NCBI RefSeq assembly: GCF_001815905.1
Contig: NZ_KV823266.1
Coordinates: 1-33,057 of the forward strand
Direction: 5' to 3'
DNA: 33,057 nt
Source: Brevibacterium sp. HMSC07C04
Lineage (GTDB): Bacteria; Actinomycetota; Actinomycetes; Actinomycetales; Brevibacteriaceae
Shown here: piece by piece, positions 1 through 7,455 of the stretch
Position numbering within the stretch: the first letter of the stretch is position 1
Layout of the letters: every line of letters starts with the position of its first letter
The notes under the pieces: generated by a model
Database searches by the model: none
Told to the model about the DNA's origin: nothing
What the model saw: only the letters and a program-made list of their open reading frames with translations
Program-made: the position numbers and the translations under genes

Positions 1-25
1 GACACCGCCGCAACCACACCACAAA

Positions 26-87
26 TGAAGGCCCTGACAGGACCTGGTCGAGCACCACTGCTCCCAGAACCCCTGCCAGGGCCTTCA
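26..87. repeat. Imperfect 16-bp inverted repeat at left edge
   Basis: Arms lie at 26-41 and 72-87 (TGAAGGCCCTGACAGG against its near-perfect complement, one mismatch), with a 30-base spacer. A plus-strand frame open from the window edge stops at TGA 26-28, so this could be the 3' hairpin of a gene lying mostly outside the window. Neither side has a U-tract, so an intrinsic terminator is not well supported. The rest of 88-242 holds two smaller inverted repeats (ATAGGC 127-132 with GCCTAT 137-142; TTCCCCG 185-191 with CGGGGAA 209-215) and no gene I can support. Confidence 0.45.
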
Positions 88-242
88 CCCATTCACCACC
101 TCAAAACCCACCCCGCTGCTTATTCCATAGGCCGTCGCCTATAAACGTCTTGGGCAGCTTTGCTATGTGCTTCCTGTTTTGTGTTTCCCCGTGCAGCTTC
201 ACGCCGCCCGGGGAATCTTCGTTTCTGCGCTTAGGCCTTTGC

Positions 243-755
243 TCAGTGCCTATCGGTGAATGTCCCATATGAGCGATGAAAACGCTGTAGAGGAGTCCCC
301 TCAACGTTCCGCTCACCTTGATCGACAACCGGCCCCGAAACAAGAGTGTGCGTCGCAATCTCCGTTTGCTGCGCAATGACGACAGTGAAATAGGCAAGAC
401 AGCCGGCAATGGCCACCTCGCCCAAAGCAGTCTGCTCCGTCGGGATCTGCGACAGCAGCCCGTAGATAGGCTGTCCGGGCGTTCCAAGCCATTCGGCAGT
501 GTCCTGCTGGTCTGCAGACAGAACACTCAGCGTGTACCGCCTCGCGGTGCCCAGAGCCTCCATCATGCGCGAACCGGAATAGACAGAAGCCGCCATCGTC
601 GGAGGATCCCAAGACACACTCATATAGGAATCAACGGTGATTGCCGCGGTGTGCGAACCCTTCGCACATGTCAGAACAGCAAGACCGACAGACATATAGC
701 CGGTCAGGCGTCGATACTCGTCAATGCCGACGGAATCACGTTGGGGTCTATCCAT
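243..755 (-). CDS. Flavin reductase family protein (FMN-binding split barrel)
   Basis: A 170-residue protein with the flavin reductase-like domain over nearly its whole length. The family reduces FMN or FAD with NAD(P)H, usually to supply reduced flavin to a partner monooxygenase. Visible family features are a first strand with GLAVLTC, a TAAITVDSYMSVSWDPP segment typical of the flavin-binding loop, a middle AxYTLSVLSADQ segment, and a C-terminal RSYGTF ending. No partner oxygenase is in view, so the substrate is unknown. The start at 755 is chosen because a TAAACT hexamer ends seven bases upstream, predicting a leaderless transcript. It is transcribed away from the DUF3039 gene. The fold assignment is good; the physiological role is open. 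Confidence 0.83.
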   Translation of the reverse strand: MDRPQRDSVGIDEYRRLTGYMSVGLAVLTCAKGSHTAAITVDSYMSVSWDPPTMAASVYSGSRMMEALGTARRYTLSVLSADQQDTAEWLGTPGQPIYGLLSQIPTEQTALGEVAIAGCLAYFTVVIAQQTEIATHTLVSGPVVDQGERNVEGTPLQRFHRSYGTFTDRH

Positions 756-762
756 ACCGCTC

Positions 763-768
763 AGTTTA
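763..768 (-). promoter_or_regulatory. -10 element of leaderless flavin reductase promoter
   Basis: TAAACT on the minus strand, followed by seven bases and then the ATG at 755. No clear -35 and no Shine-Dalgarno sequence are visible. It lies six bases from the oppositely directed hexamer at 775-780. Confidence 0.5.
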
Positions 769-774
769 GGCGGC

Positions 775-780
775 TAGAAT
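775..780 (+). promoter_or_regulatory. -10 element of leaderless DUF3039 promoter
   Basis: TAGAAT followed by six bases and then ATG 787. This spacing puts the transcription start at or next to the start codon. No Shine-Dalgarno sequence fits in the gap. Confidence 0.6.
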
Positions 781-786
781 GCTGGC

Positions 787-1059
787 ATGTCTGAAACGTT
801 CTCGGCTCCCGGTGGCAGCGCCACCATTGAACGTCAGCAACAGGAGCAGCTGACCGAACCCGGCGACCACGAACGCTTTTCGCACTACGCCCCCAAAGCC
901 AAGATCATGGAGGCGATGGTCAACGGAACCCCCATCGTCGCCCTGTGCGGCAAAGTCTGGGTTCCCTCCCGCGACCCACAGAAATTCCCCGTCTGCCCAG
1001 CCTGCCGAGAAATCTACGAATCCATGCCAGAAGGCCCCCAGGAGCCCGACGACCAGTGA
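787..1059 (+). CDS. DUF3039 domain-containing protein
   Basis: A 90-residue protein matching the actinobacterial DUF3039 family, whose function is not known. The conserved core is DHERFSHYAPKAKIMEAMV (residues 28-46), then ALCGKVWVPSRDP and FPVCPAC. Cysteines 54, 70 and 73, perhaps with a histidine from the HERFSHY segment, could bind one zinc as a small zinc-ribbon-like fold; that is inference. Its stop overlaps the GTG start of the helicase gene by four bases (GTGA 1056-1059), so the two are probably translated in a coupled way. The family is often found beside this helicase in actinobacteria, hinting at a role linked to nucleic acid handling, but nothing in the sequence proves it. Confidence 0.85.
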   Translation: MSETFSAPGGSATIERQQQEQLTEPGDHERFSHYAPKAKIMEAMVNGTPIVALCGKVWVPSRDPQKFPVCPACREIYESMPEGPQEPDDQ

Positions 1060-2855
1060 ACGCTCCCGGAAGAGTTCCGGGCACATCAGCAGCAGAGCAG
1101 CTGCCCCCGGCTTATCCCGAACGCGCAGCGTGGGGTACAGCCGGTAAGCTTCGTGCCTGGCAGGCTGAAGCCCTCGAACAGTACTTCACCACCGAACCGC
1201 GAGATTTCCTCGCAGTTGCTACCCCCGGGGCGGGCAAAACCACTTTCGCTCTGCGACTGGCAGCCGAGCTGCTGGCACAGCGCAAAGTCGACCGCGTGAC
1301 CGTCGTGGCACCCACCGAGCACCTCAAAGTGCAGTGGGCAGACGCTGCCGGCCGAGTCGGCATCAAACTCGACCCGCGGTTTAAGAACAGCGACGGTTCG
1401 ACCGCTCCCGGTTTCCACGGTGTAGCAGTGACCTATGCGCAGGTGGCAGCAAAAGCCGTCCTGCACCACAACAGGACGGCCCGTGCGCGCACCCTCGTCA
1501 TACTTGACGAGGTGCACCACGCCGGCGATGCACTTTCCTGGGGAGACGCGATCCGCGAAGCATTCAGCCCCGCCCGGCGCCGCCTGTCGCTGACAGGCAC
1601 CCCTTTCAGGTCCGACACCGCAGCCATTCCCTTTGTGACCTACGAACCCGATGACGAGGGCATTCGCACTTCGCAGGCCGACTACTCCTACGGCTATTCG
1701 CGCGCACTCGAAGACGGCGTTGTCCGCCCGGTCATCTTCATGACCTACTCGGGCAATATGCGGTGGAAGACCAAAACCGGTGACGTCATGGAGACCCTGC
1801 TGGGCGCTGACGCGACAAAAGACATCCACGCCCAAGCGTGGCGGACCGCACTTGACCCGCGCGGAGAATGGATCCCCGCGGTTCTCAAAGCCGCTGACAT
1901 CAGGCTGAGCGAAGTGCGGCGCTCCGTCCCCGACGCCGGCGGTCTGGTCATCGCGACCGACCAGAGCACTGCACGCGCCTACGCAAAACAGCTTAAGCAG
2001 ATCACAGGCGAAGAAGTCACCGTCGTGCTCTCAGACGAAGCAGGCGCCAGCGATCGGATCGACGAATTCCAAGAGTCCGACCGGCGGTGGATGGTCGCCG
2101 TGCGCATGGTGTCCGAAGGCGTCGACGTGCCGCGGCTGGCCGTGGGGGTCTATGCGACATCATCGGCTACACCCCTGTTCTTTGCGCAGGCCATTGGACG
2201 TTTCGTGCGTGCCCGCAAGCGCGGCGAAACGGCCTCCATCTTCCTGCCATCCGTGCCGATTCTCCTGGCCTTGGCCAACTCGCTGGAAGTTGAGCGCGAT
2301 CACGCGCTGGACATCAGAACCGAGGACGGTGAAGAAGACGAGCATCTGCTCGATGATGATGCTCTCGAACAGGCGAACAGGAACGAAAGTGCGTCGTCGG
2401 CTCTAGACGAGGGCGCCTACGAGGCGCTGGAATCGCAGGCGTCCTTTGACAAAGTGCTGTTCGACGGCGGCGAATTCGGTGCCGGAGGTGCCGTTGGCTC
2501 GGAAGACGAACTCGACTTCATCGGCCTTCCGGGTCTGCTCGAACCCGACCAGGTAGCCGAACTCCTGCGGGCCAGGCAGGCCGAACAGGTCAAACGACGC
2601 GGCAGCGGCGGACAGACCGCACAGCCACAGCCGCAAGCCGATGCGGCGGAGCTTCAGCACCGCGCGCTGAAAGAAGACCGCAGCAAACTGCAGTCCATGG
2701 TCGGTGCGTGGGCGCGCCGGACAGGCAAACCGCACGGCTCAATTCACCTGGAGCTGCGCAGAGCCTGCGGGGGACCGGCTGTAGCGCAAGCCAGTCGCGA
2801 ACAGATCCTCGACCGGATCAACACTCTGCAGCGCTGGTTCGTCGGCAGAAAATAG
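1056..2855 (+). CDS. DEAD/DEAH-box (SF2) helicase
   Basis: A 599-residue superfamily 2 helicase. The open frame extends upstream to 945, but GTG 1056 is preferred: it overlaps the DUF3039 stop by four bases and has AGGAG about eleven bases upstream. The N-terminal domain has Walker A TPGAGKTT (about residues 56-63), the DEVHH motif II (about 151-155) and LTGTPF motif III (about 179-184). The C-terminal helicase domain shows SEGVDVPRL and the arginine-finger motif QAIGRFVRARKRG. An acidic linker and a Gln/Ala-rich region precede a C-terminal part with no recognised domain. It presumably remodels DNA or RNA using ATP; the substrate is unknown. It converges with pncB at a seven-base gap. Confidence 0.88.
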   Translation: MNAPGRVPGTSAAEQLPPAYPERAAWGTAGKLRAWQAEALEQYFTTEPRDFLAVATPGAGKTTFALRLAAELLAQRKVDRVTVVAPTEHLKVQWADAAGRVGIKLDPRFKNSDGSTAPGFHGVAVTYAQVAAKAVLHHNRTARARTLVILDEVHHAGDALSWGDAIREAFSPARRRLSLTGTPFRSDTAAIPFVTYEPDDEGIRTSQADYSYGYSRALEDGVVRPVIFMTYSGNMRWKTKTGDVMETLLGADATKDIHAQAWRTALDPRGEWIPAVLKAADIRLSEVRRSVPDAGGLVIATDQSTARAYAKQLKQITGEEVTVVLSDEAGASDRIDEFQESDRRWMVAVRMVSEGVDVPRLAVGVYATSSATPLFFAQAIGRFVRARKRGETASIFLPSVPILLALANSLEVERDHALDIRTEDGEEDEHLLDDDALEQANRNESASSALDEGAYEALESQASFDKVLFDGGEFGAGGAVGSEDELDFIGLPGLLEPDQVAELLRARQAEQVKRRGSGGQTAQPQPQADAAELQHRALKEDRSKLQSMVGAWARRTGKPHGSIHLELRRACGGPAVAQASREQILDRINTLQRWFVGRK

Positions 2856-2861
2856 CTGCCG
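2843..2861. repeat. Hairpin at helicase/pncB convergence
   Basis: CGGCAG (2843-2848) pairs perfectly with CTGCCG (2856-2861). The seven-base loop contains the helicase TAG stop, and the pncB stop follows at 2863-2865. No U-tract follows on either strand, so it would be at most a weak shared terminator. Confidence 0.4.
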
Positions 2862-2862
2862 C

Positions 2863-4188
2863 TCAGGCGTCGTAGAACACCGTCGGGATCGTCGGGTCGC
2901 CGTCCTGCAGGCGCCGTGCCGAACGGGGCAGTTCTGCCATGGCCGCCCGGTGCATTTCCTGAGCTCGAACAACCGCCTCGGGGCCTGTGAAGCTGTCATC
3001 GATTTCCCCGTCGACAACAAAGTCAACCTGCAGGTCACGACCGCCGCCGACAGTCTCCGGAAGATGCGGAACCCCAATGGCTTCCTGTATGGCTGTTCCG
3101 CCGGACAGCACCCGCCGCGCAGTCTTGAGCCCGCCGTGTGAGCCCTTGCCCGCAGCCTTTTTGGCCACCGAGTGCCACTTGCCGGAATCGTCCTGCCTAG
3201 CCGTGAGCTTGTACACAAGGTTGGCCGAGGGTGCCCCGGAGCCGGTCACCAGTCGAGTGCCGACACCGTAGGAATCCACGGGAGCTGACGCCAATGCGGC
3301 AATTGCGTATTCATCGAGATCGCTCGTGACGGTGATCGTGGTGTTGTGAGCCCCGAGGGCATCGAGCTTGTCGCGCACCTCGGCAGCCTGAATGCCGAGG
3401 TCACCCGAATCCAAGCGCACACCGCCGAGTTTCGGACCGGCTATGCGGATGGCTGTTTCGAGTGCTTCGTCGACGTCATAGGTGTCCAGCAGAACAGTCG
3501 TGTCAGTTCCGAGTGAGTTGATCTGCGCACGAAAGGAGTCTTCTTCCGCGGCGTGCAGAAGGGTGAAGGAATGTGCCGACGTGCCGATGGTGCGCAGACC
3601 AAACCGGCGCCCCGCCTCGAGATTCGACGTCGATGAGAAGCCGGCAACAACAGCGGCCCGGGCCGCGGCAACAGCACTGCTCTCATTGGTGCGCCGCGAA
3701 CCCATTTCCGCCAGCGGCCGGCCCCCCGCCACACTGCTCATGCGCGAAGCCGCAGCCGCTACCGCACTGTCGTAGTTGTAGACCGACAGGGCGAGGGTCT
3801 CCAGGATGACCGCCTCGGCAAACGGGGCCTCCACAATGAGCAGTGGTGAGCCCGGAAAATAGACATCGCCTTCCCGATAGCCGCGAATCGTGCCGGAAAA
3901 GCGGTAATCGGCCAGCCAGCCCAGAGCATCATCAGAGACAACACCGGTCTCGCGCAGAAAGCGCAGCTCGTCATCGCCGAACCGGAAGCGGCTCAGTCCT
4001 TCCAGCAGCCGACCGGTGCCGGCAACCACACCGTAGCGGCGCCCAGGCGGGAGCCTGCGCCCGAACATCTCAAACAAACACGGAGTATCCGCAGTGCCGG
4101 CATCCAAAGTTGCCTGCAGCATCGTCAGTTCGTAATGATCGGTCAGCAGAGCGGTCGACGGCCCGTCTGACGTTGTGAGTTCACGCAT
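2863..4188 (-). CDS. pncB: Nicotinate phosphoribosyltransferase
   Basis: A 441-residue enzyme of the Preiss-Handler NAD salvage pathway, joining nicotinate to PRPP (coupled to ATP hydrolysis) to give nicotinate mononucleotide. Family signatures are TDHYELTM (16-23), [16 protein letters not shown] (39-54), GSRRTNES (163-170), GTSAHSF (202-208; H206 fits the phospho-acceptor histidine), then RLDSGDLG and GVGTRLVTG for the phosphate-binding part. The frame continues far upstream over clpS, but the start at 4188 gives the usual family length and is seven bases from a TATGCT hexamer, predicting a leaderless mRNA. It is divergent from clpS, as M. tuberculosis pncB1 is from Rv1331. Its PRPP would come from the prs product encoded in this window. 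Confidence 0.95.
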   Translation of the reverse strand: MRELTTSDGPSTALLTDHYELTMLQATLDAGTADTPCLFEMFGRRLPPGRRYGVVAGTGRLLEGLSRFRFGDDELRFLRETGVVSDDALGWLADYRFSGTIRGYREGDVYFPGSPLLIVEAPFAEAVILETLALSVYNYDSAVAAAASRMSSVAGGRPLAEMGSRRTNESSAVAAARAAVVAGFSSTSNLEAGRRFGLRTIGTSAHSFTLLHAAEEDSFRAQINSLGTDTTVLLDTYDVDEALETAIRIAGPKLGGVRLDSGDLGIQAAEVRDKLDALGAHNTTITVTSDLDEYAIAALASAPVDSYGVGTRLVTGSGAPSANLVYKLTARQDDSGKWHSVAKKAAGKGSHGGLKTARRVLSGGTAIQEAIGVPHLPETVGGGRDLQVDFVVDGEIDDSFTGPEAVVRAQEMHRAAMAELPRSARRLQDGDPTIPTVFYDA

Positions 4189-4195
4189 ACTCGCG

Positions 4196-4201
4196 AGCAT
4201 A
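4196..4201 (-). promoter_or_regulatory. -10 element of leaderless pncB promoter
   Basis: TATGCT on the minus strand with seven bases to ATG 4188. It overlaps an alternative in-frame ATG at 4200, which makes 4188 the more likely start. No convincing -35 is visible. Confidence 0.5.
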
Positions 4202-4238
4202 TCGGACCGCTCAGCGGGTCTTTTGGGAGTCAGTGCAA

Positions 4239-4244
4239 TACAGT
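4239..4244 (+). promoter_or_regulatory. -10 element of leaderless clpS promoter
   Basis: TACAGT followed by eight bases and then GTG 4253. The nearest purine-rich stretch (GGGAG 4225-4229) is too far upstream to act as a ribosome binding site. Confidence 0.45.
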
Positions 4245-4252
4245 TGACTCCT

Positions 4253-4564
4253 GTGAGTACCACCGCCTTGCCCGTTGCAGAATCCGACGTCCTCGCTGAC
4301 GCGCAGACCGATCCTGCGCTGCCGTGGGTCACGATCGTGTTCAACGACCCGGTCAACCTCATGTCCTATGTGACATACGTGTTCCGGTCCTACTTCGGCC
4401 ACTCCCCGGAAAAAGCCGCCCAGCTCATGCGACAGGTCCACTATGACGGCAAAGCCGTTGTGTCCCAGGGAACGCGCGAAGAAATGGAAAAAGACACCGC
4501 TGCCATGCACGGCTTCGGTCTGTGGGCCTCGTGCAGGCAAATGGATTCGGGGGGAGCGGCATGA
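4253..4564 (+). CDS. clpS: ATP-dependent Clp protease adaptor ClpS
   Basis: A 103-residue adaptor that binds N-degron substrates and delivers them to the ClpC or ClpA unfoldase of the Clp protease. After a short flexible N-terminus, the ClpS core starts at [15 protein letters not shown] (26-40). N31 and D32 are the conserved residues that recognise the substrate alpha-amino group, with M37 and H63 at the expected pocket positions. The frame opens at 4175, but GTG 4253 gives a normal length and sits eight bases after a TACAGT hexamer. It starts the run clpS-DUF2017-MBL-rph-rdgB and overlaps the next gene by four bases. Position next to a divergent pncB is conserved in actinobacteria. Confidence 0.93.
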   Translation: MSTTALPVAESDVLADAQTDPALPWVTIVFNDPVNLMSYVTYVFRSYFGHSPEKAAQLMRQVHYDGKAVVSQGTREEMEKDTAAMHGFGLWASCRQMDSGGAA

Positions 4565-5124
4565 AGCTCTATCCCAGCAGCTCGGCATTTGCGCAGCTGG
4601 AGTTCGGCGGCACGGAGAAGGCAATCGTCGCCAGAGTCGTCAGCGACACCATCACACTGCTCGACAGTCGGTCTGACAGCGAAAGCACCGACCCCTTGGC
4701 GAAACTCGTGGGCATAGAAGACCGCGAACGGCCCACCGACCCGGCGCTCCTTCGGCTGCTGCCGGATGCCGACCCGGAAAATCCAGAGGCCTCCGCTGAG
4801 TTTCGCCGCTACACCGAAAACGACATCCGCGAAGGCAAAATCGCGAACCTGCAGACCATCCTCTTCACACTGAGCAAAACCAGTCCCGCCGAAATCGGTC
4901 GGGACGAAGCACACGCGTGGATGATCGGCCTGACCGACGTTCGTCTGGTCATATCCAGTCGACTGGGAATCGTGACCGAAGACGATATGCAGCAGCTGTA
5001 CGACCGTGAAGATCACCTGGACGGCAACGATTCCGCCCTGCTGTCCATCTACGACTTCCTTTCGTGGGTACAGGAGCGCTTCACCGAACTGTTCATGAAC
5101 CAGCTGGACGGGGACAGCGAATGA
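4561..5124 (+). CDS. DUF2017 family protein
   Basis: A 187-residue protein of unknown function found next to clpS in many actinobacteria (M. tuberculosis Rv1332 holds the same place). Its ATG at 4561 overlaps the clpS stop (ATGA). It is rich in acidic residues, mostly helical in appearance, and has no signal peptide or membrane segment. Recognisable stretches are [16 protein letters not shown] and [20 protein letters not shown], the latter typical of the family. The tight coupling with clpS suggests co-regulation or work in the same proteolytic process; this is inference. The ATGATG at its end lets the next gene start within or just after its stop codon. Confidence 0.85.
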   Translation: MKLYPSSSAFAQLEFGGTEKAIVARVVSDTITLLDSRSDSESTDPLAKLVGIEDRERPTDPALLRLLPDADPENPEASAEFRRYTENDIREGKIANLQTILFTLSKTSPAEIGRDEAHAWMIGLTDVRLVISSRLGIVTEDDMQQLYDREDHLDGNDSALLSIYDFLSWVQERFTELFMNQLDGDSE

Positions 5125-5966
5125 TGAAGCTCACTGCGATCGGCACGTCCGGTTCCTACCCCGGTCCGCATTCCGCCGCAAGCTGCTATCTGCTGCAGGT
5201 GGAAGCCGACAGAACGTGGAACATCGTTCTCGACCTGGGTTCGGGCGCGCTGGGGCCGCTGCAGCGCTGGATCACCCACACCGACATCGACGCGATCGTG
5301 CTCAGTCACCTACATCCCGACCACTGCCTCGACGTGACCGGCCTGTACGTCATGCACCGCTACGACCCGCGATTCCTGGAAGCGGGCGGGCATCCGAACC
5401 GGTTGGCAGTGTACGGGCCGGCGGGAACCCGCGAACGGCTCACCGCCGCCCACCATACGGAACCCGGAGCAAGCCCCATTCCAGCCGATTCCGCCTCGGG
5501 AGATCTCGAGCAGGCATTTGACTTCACCGACATGCGCAATGGCGAATCCTTCACGGTCGGTCCTGTGACCATCACCCCGCACCTCGTGCACCACCCGGTT
5601 GAAACCTATGCCGTGCGGGTCGAATACGCCGGTGCGGTGTTGGCCTACTCCGGTGACTCCGACGCCTGCGACAACCTGACCACCGCGGCACGCGGCGCTG
5701 ACGCCTTCCTATGTGAAGCTGCGTTCGAAGACGGCCGCGACACAGTGCGCGGCATCCACCTCAACGGCGAACGCGCAGGATGCACCGCGCAGGAAGCCGG
5801 GGCACAACGGCTGATTCTGACGCACATTGCACCCTGGACCAATGCCGAGACCGTCGCCGCCGCGGCAGCACACCACTACACCGGCCCCATCGATCTTGCA
5901 GTGCCTGACCGCACATGGGAGATCCGGGCACAGCGGACGTCAGAACCCGTGGCCGCAGGTGCCTAA
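5121..5966 (+). CDS. MBL-fold hydrolase, Rv1339-like (probable cyclic nucleotide phosphodiesterase)
   Basis: A 281-residue metallo-beta-lactamase-fold enzyme. The metal motif SHLHPDHCLD carries H63, H65, D67 and H68; further likely ligands are the histidine in TPHLVHHP (near 155-159), D180 in YSGDSD and H236 in THIAPW. This looks like the ribonuclease Z/PDE branch. Its position just before rph and rdgB matches M. tuberculosis Rv1339, reported as an atypical class II cAMP phosphodiesterase, so that activity is the best guess. The start is ATG 5121 (overlapping the DUF2017 stop) or ATG 5124, with GGGGA upstream. In many relatives murI sits between DUF2017 and this gene; here it does not. Confidence 0.85.
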   Translation: MMKLTAIGTSGSYPGPHSAASCYLLQVEADRTWNIVLDLGSGALGPLQRWITHTDIDAIVLSHLHPDHCLDVTGLYVMHRYDPRFLEAGGHPNRLAVYGPAGTRERLTAAHHTEPGASPIPADSASGDLEQAFDFTDMRNGESFTVGPVTITPHLVHHPVETYAVRVEYAGAVLAYSGDSDACDNLTTAARGADAFLCEAAFEDGRDTVRGIHLNGERAGCTAQEAGAQRLILTHIAPWTNAETVAAAAAHHYTGPIDLAVPDRTWEIRAQRTSEPVAAGA

Positions 5967-5987
5967 CAACAACACTGAGGAGCAGTC

Positions 5988-6713
5988 ATGACCCGCTTTG
6001 ACGGCCGCACGGCCGATCAGCTTCGACCCGTTTCCTTCCAGCGCGGCTGGCTCGACCACGCCGAAGGCTCCGTGCTCGTGGAGTTCGGCAATACGCGCGT
6101 GCTGTGCGCAGCCTCGCTGACCGAAGGCGTGCCCCGCTGGCTCAAGGGTGAGGGCACCGGGTGGGTCACAGGCGAATACGCCATGCTGCCGCGTGCCACC
6201 CACACCCGGTCGAGCCGCGAATCCGTTCGCGGCAAAGTGGGCGGGCGCACGCACGAAATCTCACGACTGATCGGCCGCAGCCTGCGCGCAGTCGTCGACA
6301 CCGCACAGCTGGGCGAAAACACCATTCAACTGGACTGCGACGTCCTCCAAGCCGACGGCGGAACCCGCACGGCAGCCATCACAGGGGCCTACCTCGCTCT
6401 GCACGACGCGATCGAAAAGGGGCGCGAACTCGGCTGGATCCGCAGCAGTGCCAAAGTGCTCACAGATTCACTCGCGGCAGTGTCCGTCGGCATTGTCGAC
6501 GGCACCCCCGTTCTCGACCTGCCCTACGAAGAGGACTCGCAGGCAGAAACCGACATGAACGTGGTCATGACCGGCTCCAGCAAATTCATTGAAATCCAGG
6601 GCACTGCCGAAGGAGAACCCTTCGACAGGAGCGAACTCGCAGCGCTGCTCGACCTTGCTTCCCTTGGCTGTGCCGAGTTGACTCGCCTGCAGAAAGAAGC
6701 GCTCGAAGCATGA
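5988..6713 (+). CDS. rph: Ribonuclease PH
   Basis: A 241-residue phosphate-dependent 3'-5' exoribonuclease that trims tRNA 3' ends and forms a hexameric ring. The sequence is canonical: [15 protein letters not shown] at the N-terminus, [17 protein letters not shown], the [18 protein letters not shown] segment and [19 protein letters not shown] in the RNA/phosphate site, then [18 protein letters not shown] near the active site. Length is typical. The start has a strong GAGGAG site (5977-5982) six bases upstream. It follows the MBL gene by 21 bases, and its stop overlaps the rdgB start (ATGA). tRNAs here need CCA added after trimming, since the one tRNA gene in this window does not encode CCA. 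Confidence 0.96.
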   Translation: MTRFDGRTADQLRPVSFQRGWLDHAEGSVLVEFGNTRVLCAASLTEGVPRWLKGEGTGWVTGEYAMLPRATHTRSSRESVRGKVGGRTHEISRLIGRSLRAVVDTAQLGENTIQLDCDVLQADGGTRTAAITGAYLALHDAIEKGRELGWIRSSAKVLTDSLAAVSVGIVDGTPVLDLPYEEDSQAETDMNVVMTGSSKFIEIQGTAEGEPFDRSELAALLDLASLGCAELTRLQKEALEA

Positions 6714-7327
6714 CCGGCCACGAGGGTCAACCAGTCGTCCTGGCCACCGGAAACGAAGGCAAACGCGCCGAACTCGAAACCATCCTGGCGCGCGCCCTGC
6801 CGGGTACGACAGTCGTGACATCTTCGGCTTTGGGTCTTAGCAGTCCCGTAGAAGACGGTACGACATTCGAAGAGAACGCGCTGATCAAAGCCCGCTCCGC
6901 CGCTGCCGAAGCGGGTCGACCCGCTTTTGCTGACGACTCCGGTCTGACCGTCGGCATTCTGGGTGGTGCGCCGGGCATCTTCTCCGCTCGCTGGAGCGGC
7001 AGCCACGGGGACGACCTCGCCAACAACCGACTGCTGCTGGCTCAGCTGGCAGATGTCAAAGACTCTGACCGCGCTGCCGCTTTCGTATGCGCCGCGGCCT
7101 TTGTCGATACCGACGGCACTGAGATCGTCTGCCGAGGTGCCCTGCCGGGTGCGCTGGCCCGCGCACCGCACGGATCGGGCGGGTTCGGCTACGACCCCAT
7201 CTTCATTCCGGAAGGCCAAGACCGCTGCCTGGCAGAGTACAGCCGGGAGGAGAAGAACGCTGTTTCCCACCGGGGGAGGGCCTTCAGCGAGCTGGTGGAG
7301 AAGGTTCGAGCACACTTCGCGAGCTGA
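6710..7327 (+). CDS. rdgB: RdgB/HAM1 non-canonical purine NTP pyrophosphatase
   Basis: A 205-residue house-cleaning enzyme that hydrolyses dITP, ITP and XTP to monophosphates plus pyrophosphate, keeping deaminated purines out of nucleic acids. Diagnostic motifs are [12 protein letters not shown] at the N-terminus, [19 protein letters not shown] (metal-binding aspartates), GIFSARWSG, the [11 protein letters not shown] substrate loop and SHRGRAF near the end. ATG 6710 overlaps the rph stop by four bases, so translation is probably coupled. The rph-rdgB pairing is very common in bacteria. It ends the clpS run; a strong terminator follows at 7395-7432. Confidence 0.96.
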   Translation: MTGHEGQPVVLATGNEGKRAELETILARALPGTTVVTSSALGLSSPVEDGTTFEENALIKARSAAAEAGRPAFADDSGLTVGILGGAPGIFSARWSGSHGDDLANNRLLLAQLADVKDSDRAAAFVCAAAFVDTDGTEIVCRGALPGALARAPHGSGGFGYDPIFIPEGQDRCLAEYSREEKNAVSHRGRAFSELVEKVRAHFAS

Positions 7328-7359
7328 CCTGCGCCGTCTCAGCGGACCGGCGGCGTACG

Positions 7360-7397
7360 TTTCTGCGCGTTCGCACCTTCAGCCCTGCGCGCAGAAA
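7360..7397. repeat. Hairpin upstream of rdgB terminator
   Basis: TTTCTGCGCG (7360-7369) pairs perfectly with CGCGCAGAAA (7388-7397), with an 18-base loop. Its 3' arm shares three bases with the 5' arm of the next, stronger hairpin, so the two cannot both form completely. Confidence 0.55.
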
Positions 7398-7432
7398 AGG
7401 CGCGGCCGGTGTACTCACCGGCCGCGCCTTTT
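7395..7432. terminator. Bidirectional intrinsic terminator after rdgB and the 533-residue membrane protein gene
   Basis: A perfect 17-bp stem (7395-7411 with 7416-7432) with loop TACT. The arms run AAAAGGCGCGGCC onward, so each strand ends in a T-run, as expected for a terminator serving the convergent genes rdgB (plus) and the gene ending at 7456 (minus). Confidence 0.9.
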
Positions 7433-7455
7433 ATTCTGAAGCTGCAGGTTCTGTA

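Noticed and set aside
1..145. Open plus-strand frame from the window edge
   Set aside because: The 48 codons are Pro/His-rich with no motif and cross the inverted repeat; too short and odd to call a gene end.
101..526. 141-codon minus-strand frame beside the flavin reductase
   Set aside because: It overlaps the flavin reductase in another frame and shows no family features.
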